Shown: positions 1-5,264 of the stretch, piece by piece | Numbering within the stretch: the stretch's first letter is position 1 | How the letters are laid out: each line of letters begins with the position of its first letter | NCBI GenBank assembly: GCA_902388545.1 | Contig: CABMPS010000142.1 | Location: 1 to 5,264 of the forward strand | Length of the DNA stretch: 5,264 nucleotides | Source of the DNA: an uncultured Collinsella sp. | Lineage (GTDB): Bacteria > Actinomycetota > Coriobacteriia > Coriobacteriales > Coriobacteriaceae | Direction of reading: 5' to 3' | Position numbers and translations under genes: made by a program | The notes under the pieces: model-generated | The model's input: only the letters and a program-made list of their open reading frames with translations | What the model was told of the DNA's origin: nothing | Database searches by the model: none

Positions 1-1032
1 ACCCGGTTCTACATCTCCCTGGAGGACGACCTCATGCGCCTGTTCGGCGGCGACAAGATGGACCGCGTCTCCAAGATGATGGTCACGGCCGACATGGGCG
101 ACGACATGCCCATCCAGCACAAGATCATCTCCAAGGCCGTCGAGAGCGCCCAGCACAAGGTCGAGAGCATCAACTTCTCCATGCGCAAGAGCGTCCTTGA
201 GTACGACGACGTCATGAACAAGCAGCGCCAGGTCATTTACGCTGAGCGCAATAAGATTCTGGACGGCAAGGACCTGACCGACCACATCACCGAGGTCATG
301 CACGACACCGTGTACCGCTGCGTTCAGGAGTTCTGCACCAAGGACAGTCACGATGGCGAGCGCGACCTGGAGGGCCTGCGCAAGTGGGTTGTGGAGCTCA
401 CCGGCCACATCGATACGCCGAAGTTCCCCGACGAGGATTATGAGGCTCTGGCTGCCGATGTCCTGGCTTACGTAGAGAAGTGCTACAACATGAAGGCCGA
501 GCGCTTGGGCGAGGACCTGATGCGCGAGCTCAACACCCAGGTCATGCTGCGCGTCATCGATACCCGCTGGATGAACTACCTGCAGGAGATGGACTATCTC
601 AAGACCGGCATCGGCCTGCGCGGCTTTGGCCAGCGCGACCCGCTGGTCGAGTACAAGACCGAGGCCTACGGCGCGTTCCAGATCCTCGTCGACACCATGT
701 ACGAGGATTACCTGCGCACGGTTCTGCGCATCGAGATCAAGGCTGCCCCGCGTGCCGTGGAGCACAAGGAGGAGCCCGCGCTCGAGCGTGCGCACTTCTC
801 CGGTCCTGCCGAGGTCGATGGTGACAACGGCGACTCGGTGCTGCGCAAGCAGGCGCAGGTGCAGGCCCGCACGGCTGTCCAGGGTGGTCCGGCTGCCGTC
901 AACAACGGTGGCAAGGTGACCACCTATCGCAAGTCCGAGAGCGACGATCCGTACGTCAACGTGGGCCGCAACGACCCGTGCCCCTGCGGTAGCGGCAAGA
1001 AGTTTAAGTACTGCCACGGCAGGAATCGTTAA
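1..1032 (+). CDS. secA: Preprotein translocase ATPase SecA, C-terminal part (5' truncated by window edge)
   Basis: SecA is the cytoplasmic ATPase motor that pushes unfolded preproteins through the SecYEG channel. The visible 343 codons cover the end of the second nucleotide-binding region, read in frame from base 1 (TRFYISLEDDLMRLFGG), then the helical scaffold with the family signature VLEYDDVMNKQRQVIY (about 193-240). The helical wing follows, with the MDYLKTGIGLRGFGQRDPLVEYK block (about 589-660). After a low-complexity linker (about 760-940), the protein ends in the SEC-C zinc motif: Cys codons at 979, 985 and 1012 and His at 1015, in the CxCx8CH pattern. This tail normally binds zinc and, in SecA, helps contact SecB or ribosomes. 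Having this tail and the full scaffold suggests the main SecA rather than an accessory SecA2. The stop TAA (1030-1032) shares its last A with an ATG, giving a TAATG junction with prfB. The start and the ATPase Walker motifs lie outside the window. Identification is very secure. Confidence 0.97.
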   Translation, partial: TRFYISLEDDLMRLFGGDKMDRVSKMMVTADMGDDMPIQHKIISKAVESAQHKVESINFSMRKSVLEYDDVMNKQRQVIYAERNKILDGKDLTDHITEVMHDTVYRCVQEFCTKDSHDGERDLEGLRKWVVELTGHIDTPKFPDEDYEALAADVLAYVEKCYNMKAERLGEDLMRELNTQVMLRVIDTRWMNYLQEMDYLKTGIGLRGFGQRDPLVEYKTEAYGAFQILVDTMYEDYLRTVLRIEIKAAPRAVEHKEEPALERAHFSGPAEVDGDNGDSVLRKQAQVQARTAVQGGPAAVNNGGKVTTYRKSESDDPYVNVGRNDPCPCGSGKKFKYCHGRNR

Positions 1033-1034
1033 TG
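1021..1034 (+). promoter_or_regulatory. secA/prfB stop-start overlap with candidate ribosome-binding site
   Basis: AGGA at 1021-1024 sits seven bases before ATG 1032-1034, whose A is the last base of the secA TAA stop. This is a typical arrangement for translational coupling. It supports 1032 as a possible prfB start competing with ATG 1077 and its GAAGG at 1068-1072. Either start begins in the frame one base behind the conserved RF2 frame, so the overlap does not solve the frame problem. Confidence 0.5.
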
Positions 1035-1076
1035 GCTGAGGCTTTAGAGGTAACGTCCTTAAAAATCGAAGGCCGC

Positions 1077-1099
1077 ATGAAGGGCGATACCGCCCGCCG
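1077..1099 (+). other. prfB: Frame discontinuity at the prfB 5' end (possible +1 shift or one-base insertion)
   Basis: Reading from ATG 1077 gives ATG AAG GGC GAT ACC, a frame that ends at TGA 1215-1217 and encodes no RF2-like helix. Reading from 1081 in the next frame gives the conserved RF2 helix. If one G of GGG at 1082-1084 is left out, the sequence becomes ATG AAG GCG ATA CCG CCC GCC GAG CTG, which encodes MKAIPPAEL and continues without a break into the conserved protein. No CTT TGA C motif is present. At the position where that recoding site normally lies the gene has TAT CTC CAC TTG (1141-1152). Confidence 0.75.
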
Positions 1100-2217
1100 A
1101 GCTGGACGCGTTTGCGGACCGGCTCGGCGAGGTCGAGTCGTATCTCCACTTGGACGAAAAGCGCACGCGCGTGACCGAGCTCGAGGCCAAAAGCGTGGCC
1201 CTCGGCTTTTGGGATGACGCCGACGCCGCCCGTGCCACCATGGAGGAAATCGCGCGCACCAAGGAAGATATCGCTGCCGTGGACAACGCGCGCGGCGAGC
1301 TTTCCGATGCCCGCGCCGCGCTGGAGCTTGCCGAGGAGATGGGGGATGACCCCGATGCCGCCGCCCTTCGCGAGGAGGCTACAGCCACGGCTGAGCGCCT
1401 GGCCCGTGCCATCGATGAGTTTGAGCTTTCGAGCTGGTTTACCGGTGAGTTCGATCACGGCGATGCCATTGTGACCATCAAGCCCGGACAGGGTGGTCTG
1501 GAGGCCCAGGACTGGACCTTCATGCTCTTTAAGATGTACATGAAGTACTGCCAGCGTCGCGGCTGGAAGGTCACGATTAACGACTGCCCCGCTGCTGAGG
1601 TCATCGGCATCGACCGCGCGACCTTTACCGTCGAGGGCAAGGACGCATTTGGCATGCTGCGCGCCGAGGCCGGCGTCCACCGCTTGGTTCGCATTAGCCC
1701 CACCGACGACAAGAAGCGCCGCCAGACCACGTTTGCCGGCGTCGAGGTCATCCCCGTGCTACCCGATGATATCGACATCGAGATCAGTCCCGATGACATC
1801 CGCGTGGACGTGTACCACGCGAGCGGCCCGGGCGGTCAGGGCGTTAACACCACCGACTCCGCCGTGCGCGTGACGCATTTCCCCAGCGGCATTGTGGTCA
1901 CCTGCCAAAACGAGCGCAGCCAGATCCAGAACAAGGCCGCGTGCATGCAGATCCTCAAGGCTCGCCTGTACGAGATTGAGCTCGAGAAGCGCGCCGAGGC
2001 CCTGGATGAGATTCGCGGACCCAAAACCACGATTGGTTTTGGCAACCAGATCCGCAGCTACGTGCTCTACCCGTACCAGATGGTTAAGGACCTGCGTACG
2101 GGCGTGGAGACCAGCAACGTCGAGGCTGTTCTTGACGATGGCGATTTGGATCCGTTTGTGATTGGCTATCACCGTTGGGCTACCGGCAACGCCGATGTAG
2201 AAGGCTCGGAGATCTAA
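1077..2217 (+). CDS. prfB: Peptide chain release factor 2 (RF2), N-terminus requires a frame change
   Basis: RF2 enters the ribosomal A site at UGA or UAA and triggers peptide release. The coiled N-terminal domain is followed by AQDWTFMLFKMY (about 1504-1540), the codon-recognition loop RLVRISPTDDKKRR (1681-1722), the catalytic GGQ at 1831-1839 within SGPGGQGVN, and the C-terminal IGFGNQIRSYVL block (about 2032-2070). The frame used from 1081 to 2217 encodes AELDAFADRLGEV then YLHLDEK, which aligns with the first helix of Bacillus RF2 (AELENMASRLADF). That frame is closed by TGA at 1078-1080 and its first usual start is TTG at 1150, which would give 355 aa without the helix. ATG at 1077 (GAAGG at 1068-1072) and ATG at 1032 (AGGA at 1021-1024, overlapping the secA stop) both lie one base out of frame. 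I chose 1077 because its distance to the YL motif matches other RF2s and because 1032-1070 uses untypical codons (TTA twice, GTA, AAA). Shifted, the product would be about 379 aa, against 365 in E. coli. The loop SPT differs from the usual RF2 SPF. The secA-prfB order is also seen in Bacillus. Confidence 0.93.
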
Positions 2218-2261
2218 AACATCGGGCGGCTTCAAGCCGATGCTAAGCCCAACGGTTGGAC

Positions 2262-2302
2262 GGGTTTGTATTCGGAATAAACCCTGCGCAGGGGTGGTTT
2301 TT
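2262..2302 (+). terminator. Candidate terminator after prfB with a competing upstream hairpin
   Basis: AAACC (2279-2283) can pair with GGTTT (2296-2300), around an interior containing the self-complementary CCCTGCGCAGGG. Five T residues run from 2298 to 2302, as expected of an intrinsic terminator for the secA-prfB transcript. The left arm can also pair with GGGTTT at 2262-2267, as AAACCC 2279-2284, forming a hairpin around TATTCGGAATA. The two pairings exclude each other. The terminator stem is imperfect and the T tract short, so the call is moderate. The region just upstream (2220-2250) also folds: CATCGG 2220-2225 can pair with CCGATG 2237-2242, and CGGCT with AGCCG inside it. Confidence 0.45.
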
Positions 2303-2322
2303 GTCCGGCGAATCGGTAGAAT
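2295..2322 (+). promoter_or_regulatory. Weak candidate promoter for the YitT-family gene
   Basis: TAGAAT at 2317-2322 matches the -10 consensus TATAAT at five of six positions and lies between the two terminator-like hairpins, where a promoter for the next gene would be expected. The best -35 at suitable spacing is TGGTTT (2295-2300, 16 bp), which is poor. Transcription would start near 2329 and the RNA would contain the hairpin at 2342-2370. Confidence 0.3.
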
Positions 2323-2341
2323 CGAATACAAGAAGAAGTTC

Positions 2342-2370
2342 AAAGCGCATCCGATGGGGTGCGCTTTTTT
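2342..2370 (+). terminator. Strong rho-independent terminator-like hairpin directly before the YitT gene RBS
   Basis: AAAGCGCATCC (2342-2352) pairs with GGGGTGCGCTTT (within 2356-2367) as an 11-bp stem with one T-G pair and a four-base loop GATG. The T run extends from 2365 to 2370. It is the best terminator in the window. The ribosome-binding site of the next gene starts at 2371 and its ATG at 2383. It either ends transcription coming from secA-prfB or acts as an attenuator in the leader of the downstream gene. Confidence 0.75.
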
Positions 2371-2385
2371 GAGGGAGGCAGCATG
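2371..2385 (+). promoter_or_regulatory. Ribosome-binding site deciding the YitT start
   Basis: GAGGGAGG at 2371-2378 is a near-perfect Shine-Dalgarno sequence, four bases before ATG 2383. It excludes the upstream in-frame GTG at 2359, which has no such site and is buried in the hairpin stem. It follows the last T of the terminator tract with no gap. Confidence 0.8.
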
Positions 2386-3273
2386 GCATATCGTCTGGAC
2401 ATTAAGCGCATTCTTTCGATGAACTTCTTTCACGACCTGCCCCAGATTATGTTGGGGTGCGCTCTGGCCGCTATTGCGACCGACCTGTTTTTGATTCCTA
2501 ACGGCCTTGCTGCCGGTGGCGTTACGGGCCTTGCCACCATTATCCAGGCGGTCGGCGCATCGCGCGGTCTATCGCTTCCCGTTGGTATTCAGACGATCGT
2601 GATGAACGCCTTGCTGCTGCTGGTCGTTATGCGCGAGGGCGGCATGTTCTACGTGGTGCAGACGGCGACAGGCTTTGTGCTGCTGGGCTTTTTCACCGAC
2701 CTGTTCGCTCCGTTTGTGGCGCCGCTGGCACATGCCGATCTGATGCTGCCCGCTATGTGGGGCGGCATCATCACGGGCATCGGTTATGGCATGGTGCTGC
2801 GCGCCGGCGCCAACACCGGCGGCTCGGACACGATTGGCCAAATCATCTCGCGTAATACCTCGCTGCCCGTGGGCTCGACCGTCATGGCGATCGATGTTGC
2901 CGTATGTGCGCTGTCGGCTCCGGTCTTTTCAATCGAAAATGCACTATATGCAGGCCTTTCGATGGTCATTAGCGGCTACGTGATCGATGCCGTGGTCGAT
3001 GGTGGCAACAAACGCCGTATGGTACTCATCATCTCGGACAAGTTCCCTGATATCGCTGCCGATATCATGTATGGCCTGGGTCGTGGTTGTACCAAGTTTA
3101 AGGCGACTGGCATGTATTCGGGTGCCGAGAAGCCGGTGATCATGGTCATCGTGAGCCGTCGAGAGCTCAATACCCTCAAGACGATCGTGCGCGAGCGCGA
3201 TCCTCACGCCATCGTGACGGTCGCTGACGTTACGGAAGCCTTCGGCGAGGGATTCAAGGACATTAGCGCGTAG
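2383..3273 (+). CDS. YitT family membrane protein (DUF161-type membrane domain plus C-terminal DUF2179-type domain)
   Basis: The 296-residue product has about six hydrophobic membrane segments (roughly residues 21-40, 44-58, 69-84, 90-113, 122-140 and 163-205). Family-typical motifs are present: IPNGLAAGGVTGLATI near 38-53, the GGIITGIGYG stretch near 127-136, and ANTGGSDTIG near 143-152. A soluble C-terminal domain (about 211-294) contains KFKATGMYSGAEKPVIMVIV, then SRRELNTLK and DPHAIVTVADVTEAFGEGF, the pattern of the DUF2179 domain that follows the membrane part in YitT proteins. The family's substrate and function are not established, although transport has been proposed. ATG 2383 was chosen because GAGGGAGG (2371-2378) lies just before it. 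GTG 2359 is in frame but falls inside the terminator stem. Nothing in the neighbours points to its role. There is no clear terminator after the TAG stop. Confidence 0.9.
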   Translation: MAYRLDIKRILSMNFFHDLPQIMLGCALAAIATDLFLIPNGLAAGGVTGLATIIQAVGASRGLSLPVGIQTIVMNALLLLVVMREGGMFYVVQTATGFVLLGFFTDLFAPFVAPLAHADLMLPAMWGGIITGIGYGMVLRAGANTGGSDTIGQIISRNTSLPVGSTVMAIDVAVCALSAPVFSIENALYAGLSMVISGYVIDAVVDGGNKRRMVLIISDKFPDIAADIMYGLGRGCTKFKATGMYSGAEKPVIMVIVSRRELNTLKTIVRERDPHAIVTVADVTEAFGEGFKDISA

Positions 3274-3480
3274 GGGCGACCGCGTTCCATCCAAAAGACG
3301 TTCACATTGATAAACCGTTTCATCAGCGGTTCTGCCTGCTAAATTGTTCAAATAATGATAATAATTCTGGTAAAGCCATCAGTTTCCAGCATAATGAATG
3401 ACGTACGTGCATTGCGGCTGTGTTGGGATTACCTTCGGTGCCGTGCGCATCTTGTCTAAAGAGGATGAAAGGAAGGCACA
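3274..3480 (+). promoter_or_regulatory. AT-rich intergenic region, likely promoter and leader of the transketolase operon
   Basis: This 207-base gap contains the most AT-rich stretch of the window (about 3341-3400), consistent with a promoter. CATAAT at 3390-3395 matches the -10 consensus at five of six positions, with TGGTAA (3368-3373, 16 bp upstream) as a weak -35. TTGATA (3307-3312) is a good -35 match but has no -10 at proper spacing. AACCG (3313-3317) could pair with CGGTT (3327-3331), but no T run follows, so I do not call a terminator for the YitT gene. The segment 3400-3470 would be an untranslated leader with short GC-rich inverted stretches and no riboswitch class I recognise. Confidence 0.4.
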
Positions 3481-3483
3481 ATG
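3470..3483 (+). promoter_or_regulatory. Ribosome-binding site of the transketolase N-terminal subunit
   Basis: AGGAAGG at 3470-3476 precedes ATG 3481. AGGA has the usual seven-base spacing. This supports 3481 over the out-of-frame ATG at 3465. Confidence 0.8.
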
Positions 3484-4290
3484 AGCGACGAAGAGCTCAA
3501 AAAGGTTGCCAACGAGGTAAGGAAGGGCATCGTCACCGGCGTGCACGCTGCCAAGTCCGGCCATCCGGGCGGTTCGCTCGGTGCTGCCGACATCATGACC
3601 TATCTGTACTTTGAGGAAATGAACGTCGACCCGTCCGATCCCCGCAAGGCCGATCGCGACCGTTTTGTGCTCTCCAAGGGCCATTGCGCTCCGGGCCTGT
3701 ACGCCGTGCTCGCCGAGCGCGGGTTCTTCCCCAAGGAGGATCTTGAGACGCTGCGCCACATCGGCAGCCACCTGCAGGGTCACCCCAACATGAACGACAC
3801 CCCGGGCGTCGACATGTCCACCGGCTCGCTCGGCCAGGGCATTTCCGCCGCCGTGGGCATGGCCGTTGCCGCCAAGCACTGGGGCGATACTTATCGCACG
3901 TACGCCCTGCTGGGTGATGGCGAGAGCGAGGAGGGCCAGGTCTGGGAGGCCGCCATGTTTGCCGGCAACCAGCAGCTCGATAACCTCTGCGTGATCGTCG
4001 ACCACAACGGCCTTCAGATTGACGGTCCCGTCGAGGAGGTCAACGACCCCATGCCGCTCGCCGACAAGTTCCGCGCGTTCAAGTTCCACGTGGTTGAGCT
4101 CGCCGACGGCAACGACTTCGACCAGATCCGCGCCGCCTTTGCCGAGGCTCGCGCCACCATCGCCGAGACCACAAAGGGCAAGGGCGTGTCCTTTATGGAG
4201 AACCAGGTTGGCTGGCACGGCAAGGCCCCCAACGATGAACAGTTTGAGCAGGCCATGGCAGAGCTCACGGCCGCCGGAGAGGAGCTCTAG
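3481..4290 (+). CDS. Transketolase, N-terminal (thiamine diphosphate-binding) subunit
   Basis: This is the 269-residue N-terminal half of transketolase, which transfers two-carbon ketol units between sugar phosphates in the non-oxidative pentose phosphate pathway in the cytoplasm. The motifs appear in order: SGHPGGSLGAADIM (residues 26-39), SKGHCAPGLYA (65-75), GSHLQGHPNM (95-104), STGSLGQGISAAVGMAVA (113-130), and the thiamine diphosphate/Mg2+ motif that starts at GDGESEEGQVWE (145-156) and ends at DHN (174-176). The conserved early His (H28) and H68 are present. Full-length transketolases are about 650-680 residues; this protein stops before the pyrimidine-binding domain, which is supplied by the gene one base downstream. 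Such two-gene transketolases are common in archaea and many anaerobic Firmicutes and Actinobacteria, so the split is natural and not a frameshift. A relative such as a split DXS or another ketolase cannot be fully excluded, but the motif set fits transketolase best. Confidence 0.93.
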   Translation: MSDEELKKVANEVRKGIVTGVHAAKSGHPGGSLGAADIMTYLYFEEMNVDPSDPRKADRDRFVLSKGHCAPGLYAVLAERGFFPKEDLETLRHIGSHLQGHPNMNDTPGVDMSTGSLGQGISAAVGMAVAAKHWGDTYRTYALLGDGESEEGQVWEAAMFAGNQQLDNLCVIVDHNGLQIDGPVEEVNDPMPLADKFRAFKFHVVELADGNDFDQIRAAFAEARATIAETTKGKGVSFMENQVGWHGKAPNDEQFEQAMAELTAAGEEL

Positions 4291-4294
4291 GATG
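4281..4294 (+). promoter_or_regulatory. Ribosome-binding site and one-base junction between transketolase subunits
   Basis: GGAG (4281-4284) within GGAGAGGAG, at the end of the first gene, lies seven bases before ATG 4292. The first gene's TAG ends at 4290, leaving one base between the genes. The spacing implies one mRNA and coupled translation, suited to equal production of two subunits of one enzyme. Confidence 0.8.
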
Positions 4295-5233
4295 GCAGAC
4301 GTCAAGAAAATCGCCACGCGTGTAAGCTACGGCGAGGCCCTCGTCGAGCTCGCCAACGAGCACGATGACTTTGTGGTCCTCGACGCCGACCTGGCCGCCG
4401 CCACGCAGACCGGTAAGTTTAAGGCCGCTTGCCCCGACCGCTTCTTCGATGTGGGCATTGCCGAGAGCAACCTGATGGGCGTCGCCGCCGGTATCGCGAC
4501 CACTGGTCGTGTTGCCTTCGCGAGTACCTTTGCCATGTTCGCTGCCGGTCGCGCCTTTGAGCAGGTCCGCAACTCCATCGGCTACCCGCACCTCAACGTT
4601 AAGATCGGTGCCACGCACGCCGGCATCTCGGTGGGCGAGGACGGCGCCACGCACCAGTGCTGCGAGGATATCGCCCTCATGCGCGTCATCCCCGGCATGA
4701 CCGTAATTGTTCCCGCCGACGACGTGGAGGCCCGCGCCGTGACGCGCGCCGCCTACGAGTGCGACGGTCCGGTGTACATGCGCTTCGCCCGTTTGGCCTC
4801 GCCGGTTATCAACGACCCCGAGACCTACAAGTTCGAGTTGGGTAAGGGCATTGTCATGCGCGAGGGCGCCGATGTGACCATCATCGCCTGCGGCCTGATG
4901 GTCGGCGAGGCTCTCGAGGCCGCTGAGCAGCTTGCTGCCGAGGGCATCGATGCCGAGGTCATCAACATGCACACCATCAAGCCCATCGATGCCGACCTGA
5001 TCGTCAAGAGCGCCACCAAGACCGGCCACGTCGTGACCGTCGAGGAGCACTCCGTGATCGGTGGCCTGGGCAGCGCCGTTGCCGATGTTCTGTGCGAGCA
5101 GTGCCCGACGCCGCTCAAGAAGATTGGCGTCAACGACACCTTCGGCGAGTCCGGCCCGGGCGCCGAGCTCCTGCACAAGTACGGCCTGGACGCCGCCAAC
5201 ATCGTGGCGACCACCAAGGAGTTCTTGGCATAG
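4292..5233 (+). CDS. Transketolase, C-terminal (pyrimidine-binding and C-terminal domain) subunit
   Basis: The 313-residue product is the second half of transketolase. Residues about 1-165 form the pyrimidine-binding domain. GIAESNLMGVAAGIA (55-69) carries the conserved catalytic Glu (E58) that activates the thiamine diphosphate cofactor. STFAMFAAGRAFEQVRNSI follows, then GATHAGISVGEDGATHQ (106-122), with His residues at 109 and 121 of the kind that line the active site. Residues about 185-313 form the transketolase C-terminal domain, with VTIIACGLMVGEALEAAE, HTIKPID and EEHSVIGGLGSAVADVL. The active site forms only when this chain assembles with the product of the gene one base upstream. The same frame stays open upstream of 4292 to 4019, but that stretch overlaps the N-terminal subunit and is not RF-like or enzyme-like sequence; the ATG with GGAG spacing fixes the start. 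The gene ends at TAG 5231-5233 and no terminator is visible in the remaining 31 bases. Confidence 0.93.
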   Translation: MADVKKIATRVSYGEALVELANEHDDFVVLDADLAAATQTGKFKAACPDRFFDVGIAESNLMGVAAGIATTGRVAFASTFAMFAAGRAFEQVRNSIGYPHLNVKIGATHAGISVGEDGATHQCCEDIALMRVIPGMTVIVPADDVEARAVTRAAYECDGPVYMRFARLASPVINDPETYKFELGKGIVMREGADVTIIACGLMVGEALEAAEQLAAEGIDAEVINMHTIKPIDADLIVKSATKTGHVVTVEEHSVIGGLGSAVADVLCEQCPTPLKKIGVNDTFGESGPGAELLHKYGLDAANIVATTKEFLA

Positions 5234-5264
5234 AGCAACCACCGCTCAAATCGGCCACAAGCCA

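Noticed and set aside
1042..1049. CTT TAG A, similar to a stop-dependent slip site.
   Set aside because: It lies in a frame that is not entered from either prfB start, and a +1 shift there would not lead into the RF2 frame.
1149..1155. CTT GGA C in the frame of ATG 1077, with CTT as codon 25, resembling the prfB recoding site CTT TGA C at its usual codon position.
   Set aside because: GGA is a sense codon, so there is no stop to cause a pause, and the upstream reading in this frame does not encode an RF2-like helix. The neighbouring frame, which does, is already in use well before this point. Treated as coincidence.
1831..1842. GGQ followed by Gly instead of the His seen in E. coli and Bacillus RF2.
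   Set aside because: The catalytic GGQ is intact, and GPGGQGVN is, as far as I recall, the usual form in actinobacterial RF2, so it is a lineage marker and not an anomaly.
3420..3614. Small plus-strand open frame overlapping the transketolase start, including an ATG at 3465 after GAGG.
   Set aside because: It overlaps the conserved 5' end of transketolase in another frame, and its product is basic, Cys/Arg-rich sequence without recognisable features.
4288..4294. Transketolase broken into two genes by a stop codon.
   Set aside because: The break falls at the natural domain boundary, the second gene has its own ATG and ribosome-binding site, and two-subunit transketolases are a known form. 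It is not a pseudogene.
3379..5242. Long minus-strand open frames opposite both transketolase genes (3379-4317 and 4265-5242), and a similar one opposite prfB and its downstream region (1759-2433).
   Set aside because: They are opposite well-conserved genes in G+C-rich sequence, where strong third-position bias keeps antisense frames open. Their translations are rich in Gly, Ala, Val, His and Leu without any family motif.
1..5264. CRISPR array, tRNA, rRNA, insertion sequence or phage signals.
   Set aside because: No regularly spaced repeats, cloverleaf-like segments, terminal inverted repeats or transposase-like sequences were seen on either strand. The gene content is housekeeping.

Overview
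The window comes from a G+C-rich bacterium that strongly prefers codons ending in G or C. I infer an anaerobic actinobacterium of the Coriobacteriia, probably Collinsella-like. The reasons are the actinobacterial-style GPGGQGVN catalytic loop in release factor 2, the secA-prfB gene order, a two-gene transketolase, and a YitT-type membrane protein. This is recognition from protein sequence alone and no database was searched, so genus level is tentative.

All real genes are on the + strand. From left to right: the 3' part of secA (1-1032), the Sec translocation ATPase, ending in its zinc-binding tail; prfB (about 1077-2217), peptide chain release factor 2, abutting secA; a structured intergenic region (2218-2382) with two terminator-like hairpins; a YitT-family multi-pass membrane protein (2383-3273); an AT-rich intergenic region (3274-3480); and a split transketolase, N-terminal subunit (3481-4290) and C-terminal subunit (4292-5233), one base apart. 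The last 31 bases hold nothing I can identify.

secA and prfB look like one translation-and-export housekeeping transcription unit. The two transketolase genes are one operon making the two halves of a single thiamine-diphosphate enzyme of the non-oxidative pentose phosphate pathway. The membrane protein stands alone between them, and its ribosome-binding site directly follows a terminator hairpin.

The most interesting feature is prfB. The conserved N-terminal helix of the protein lies in a frame (1081 onward) that has no ATG, GTG or TTG start until 1150 and is closed by a TGA at 1078-1080. The only good start codons (1032 or 1077) lie in the frame one base behind. A +1 frame change is therefore needed, but the classical prfB recoding signal (CTT TGA C with an upstream AGGGGG) is absent and no UGA is involved. 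Removing one G from the GGG at 1082-1084 restores a perfect RF2 N-terminus. The choice is therefore between a one-base error or mutation and an unfamiliar recoding event. The same protein also carries Ser-Pro-Thr where RF2 normally has Ser-Pro-Phe in the stop-codon recognition loop.
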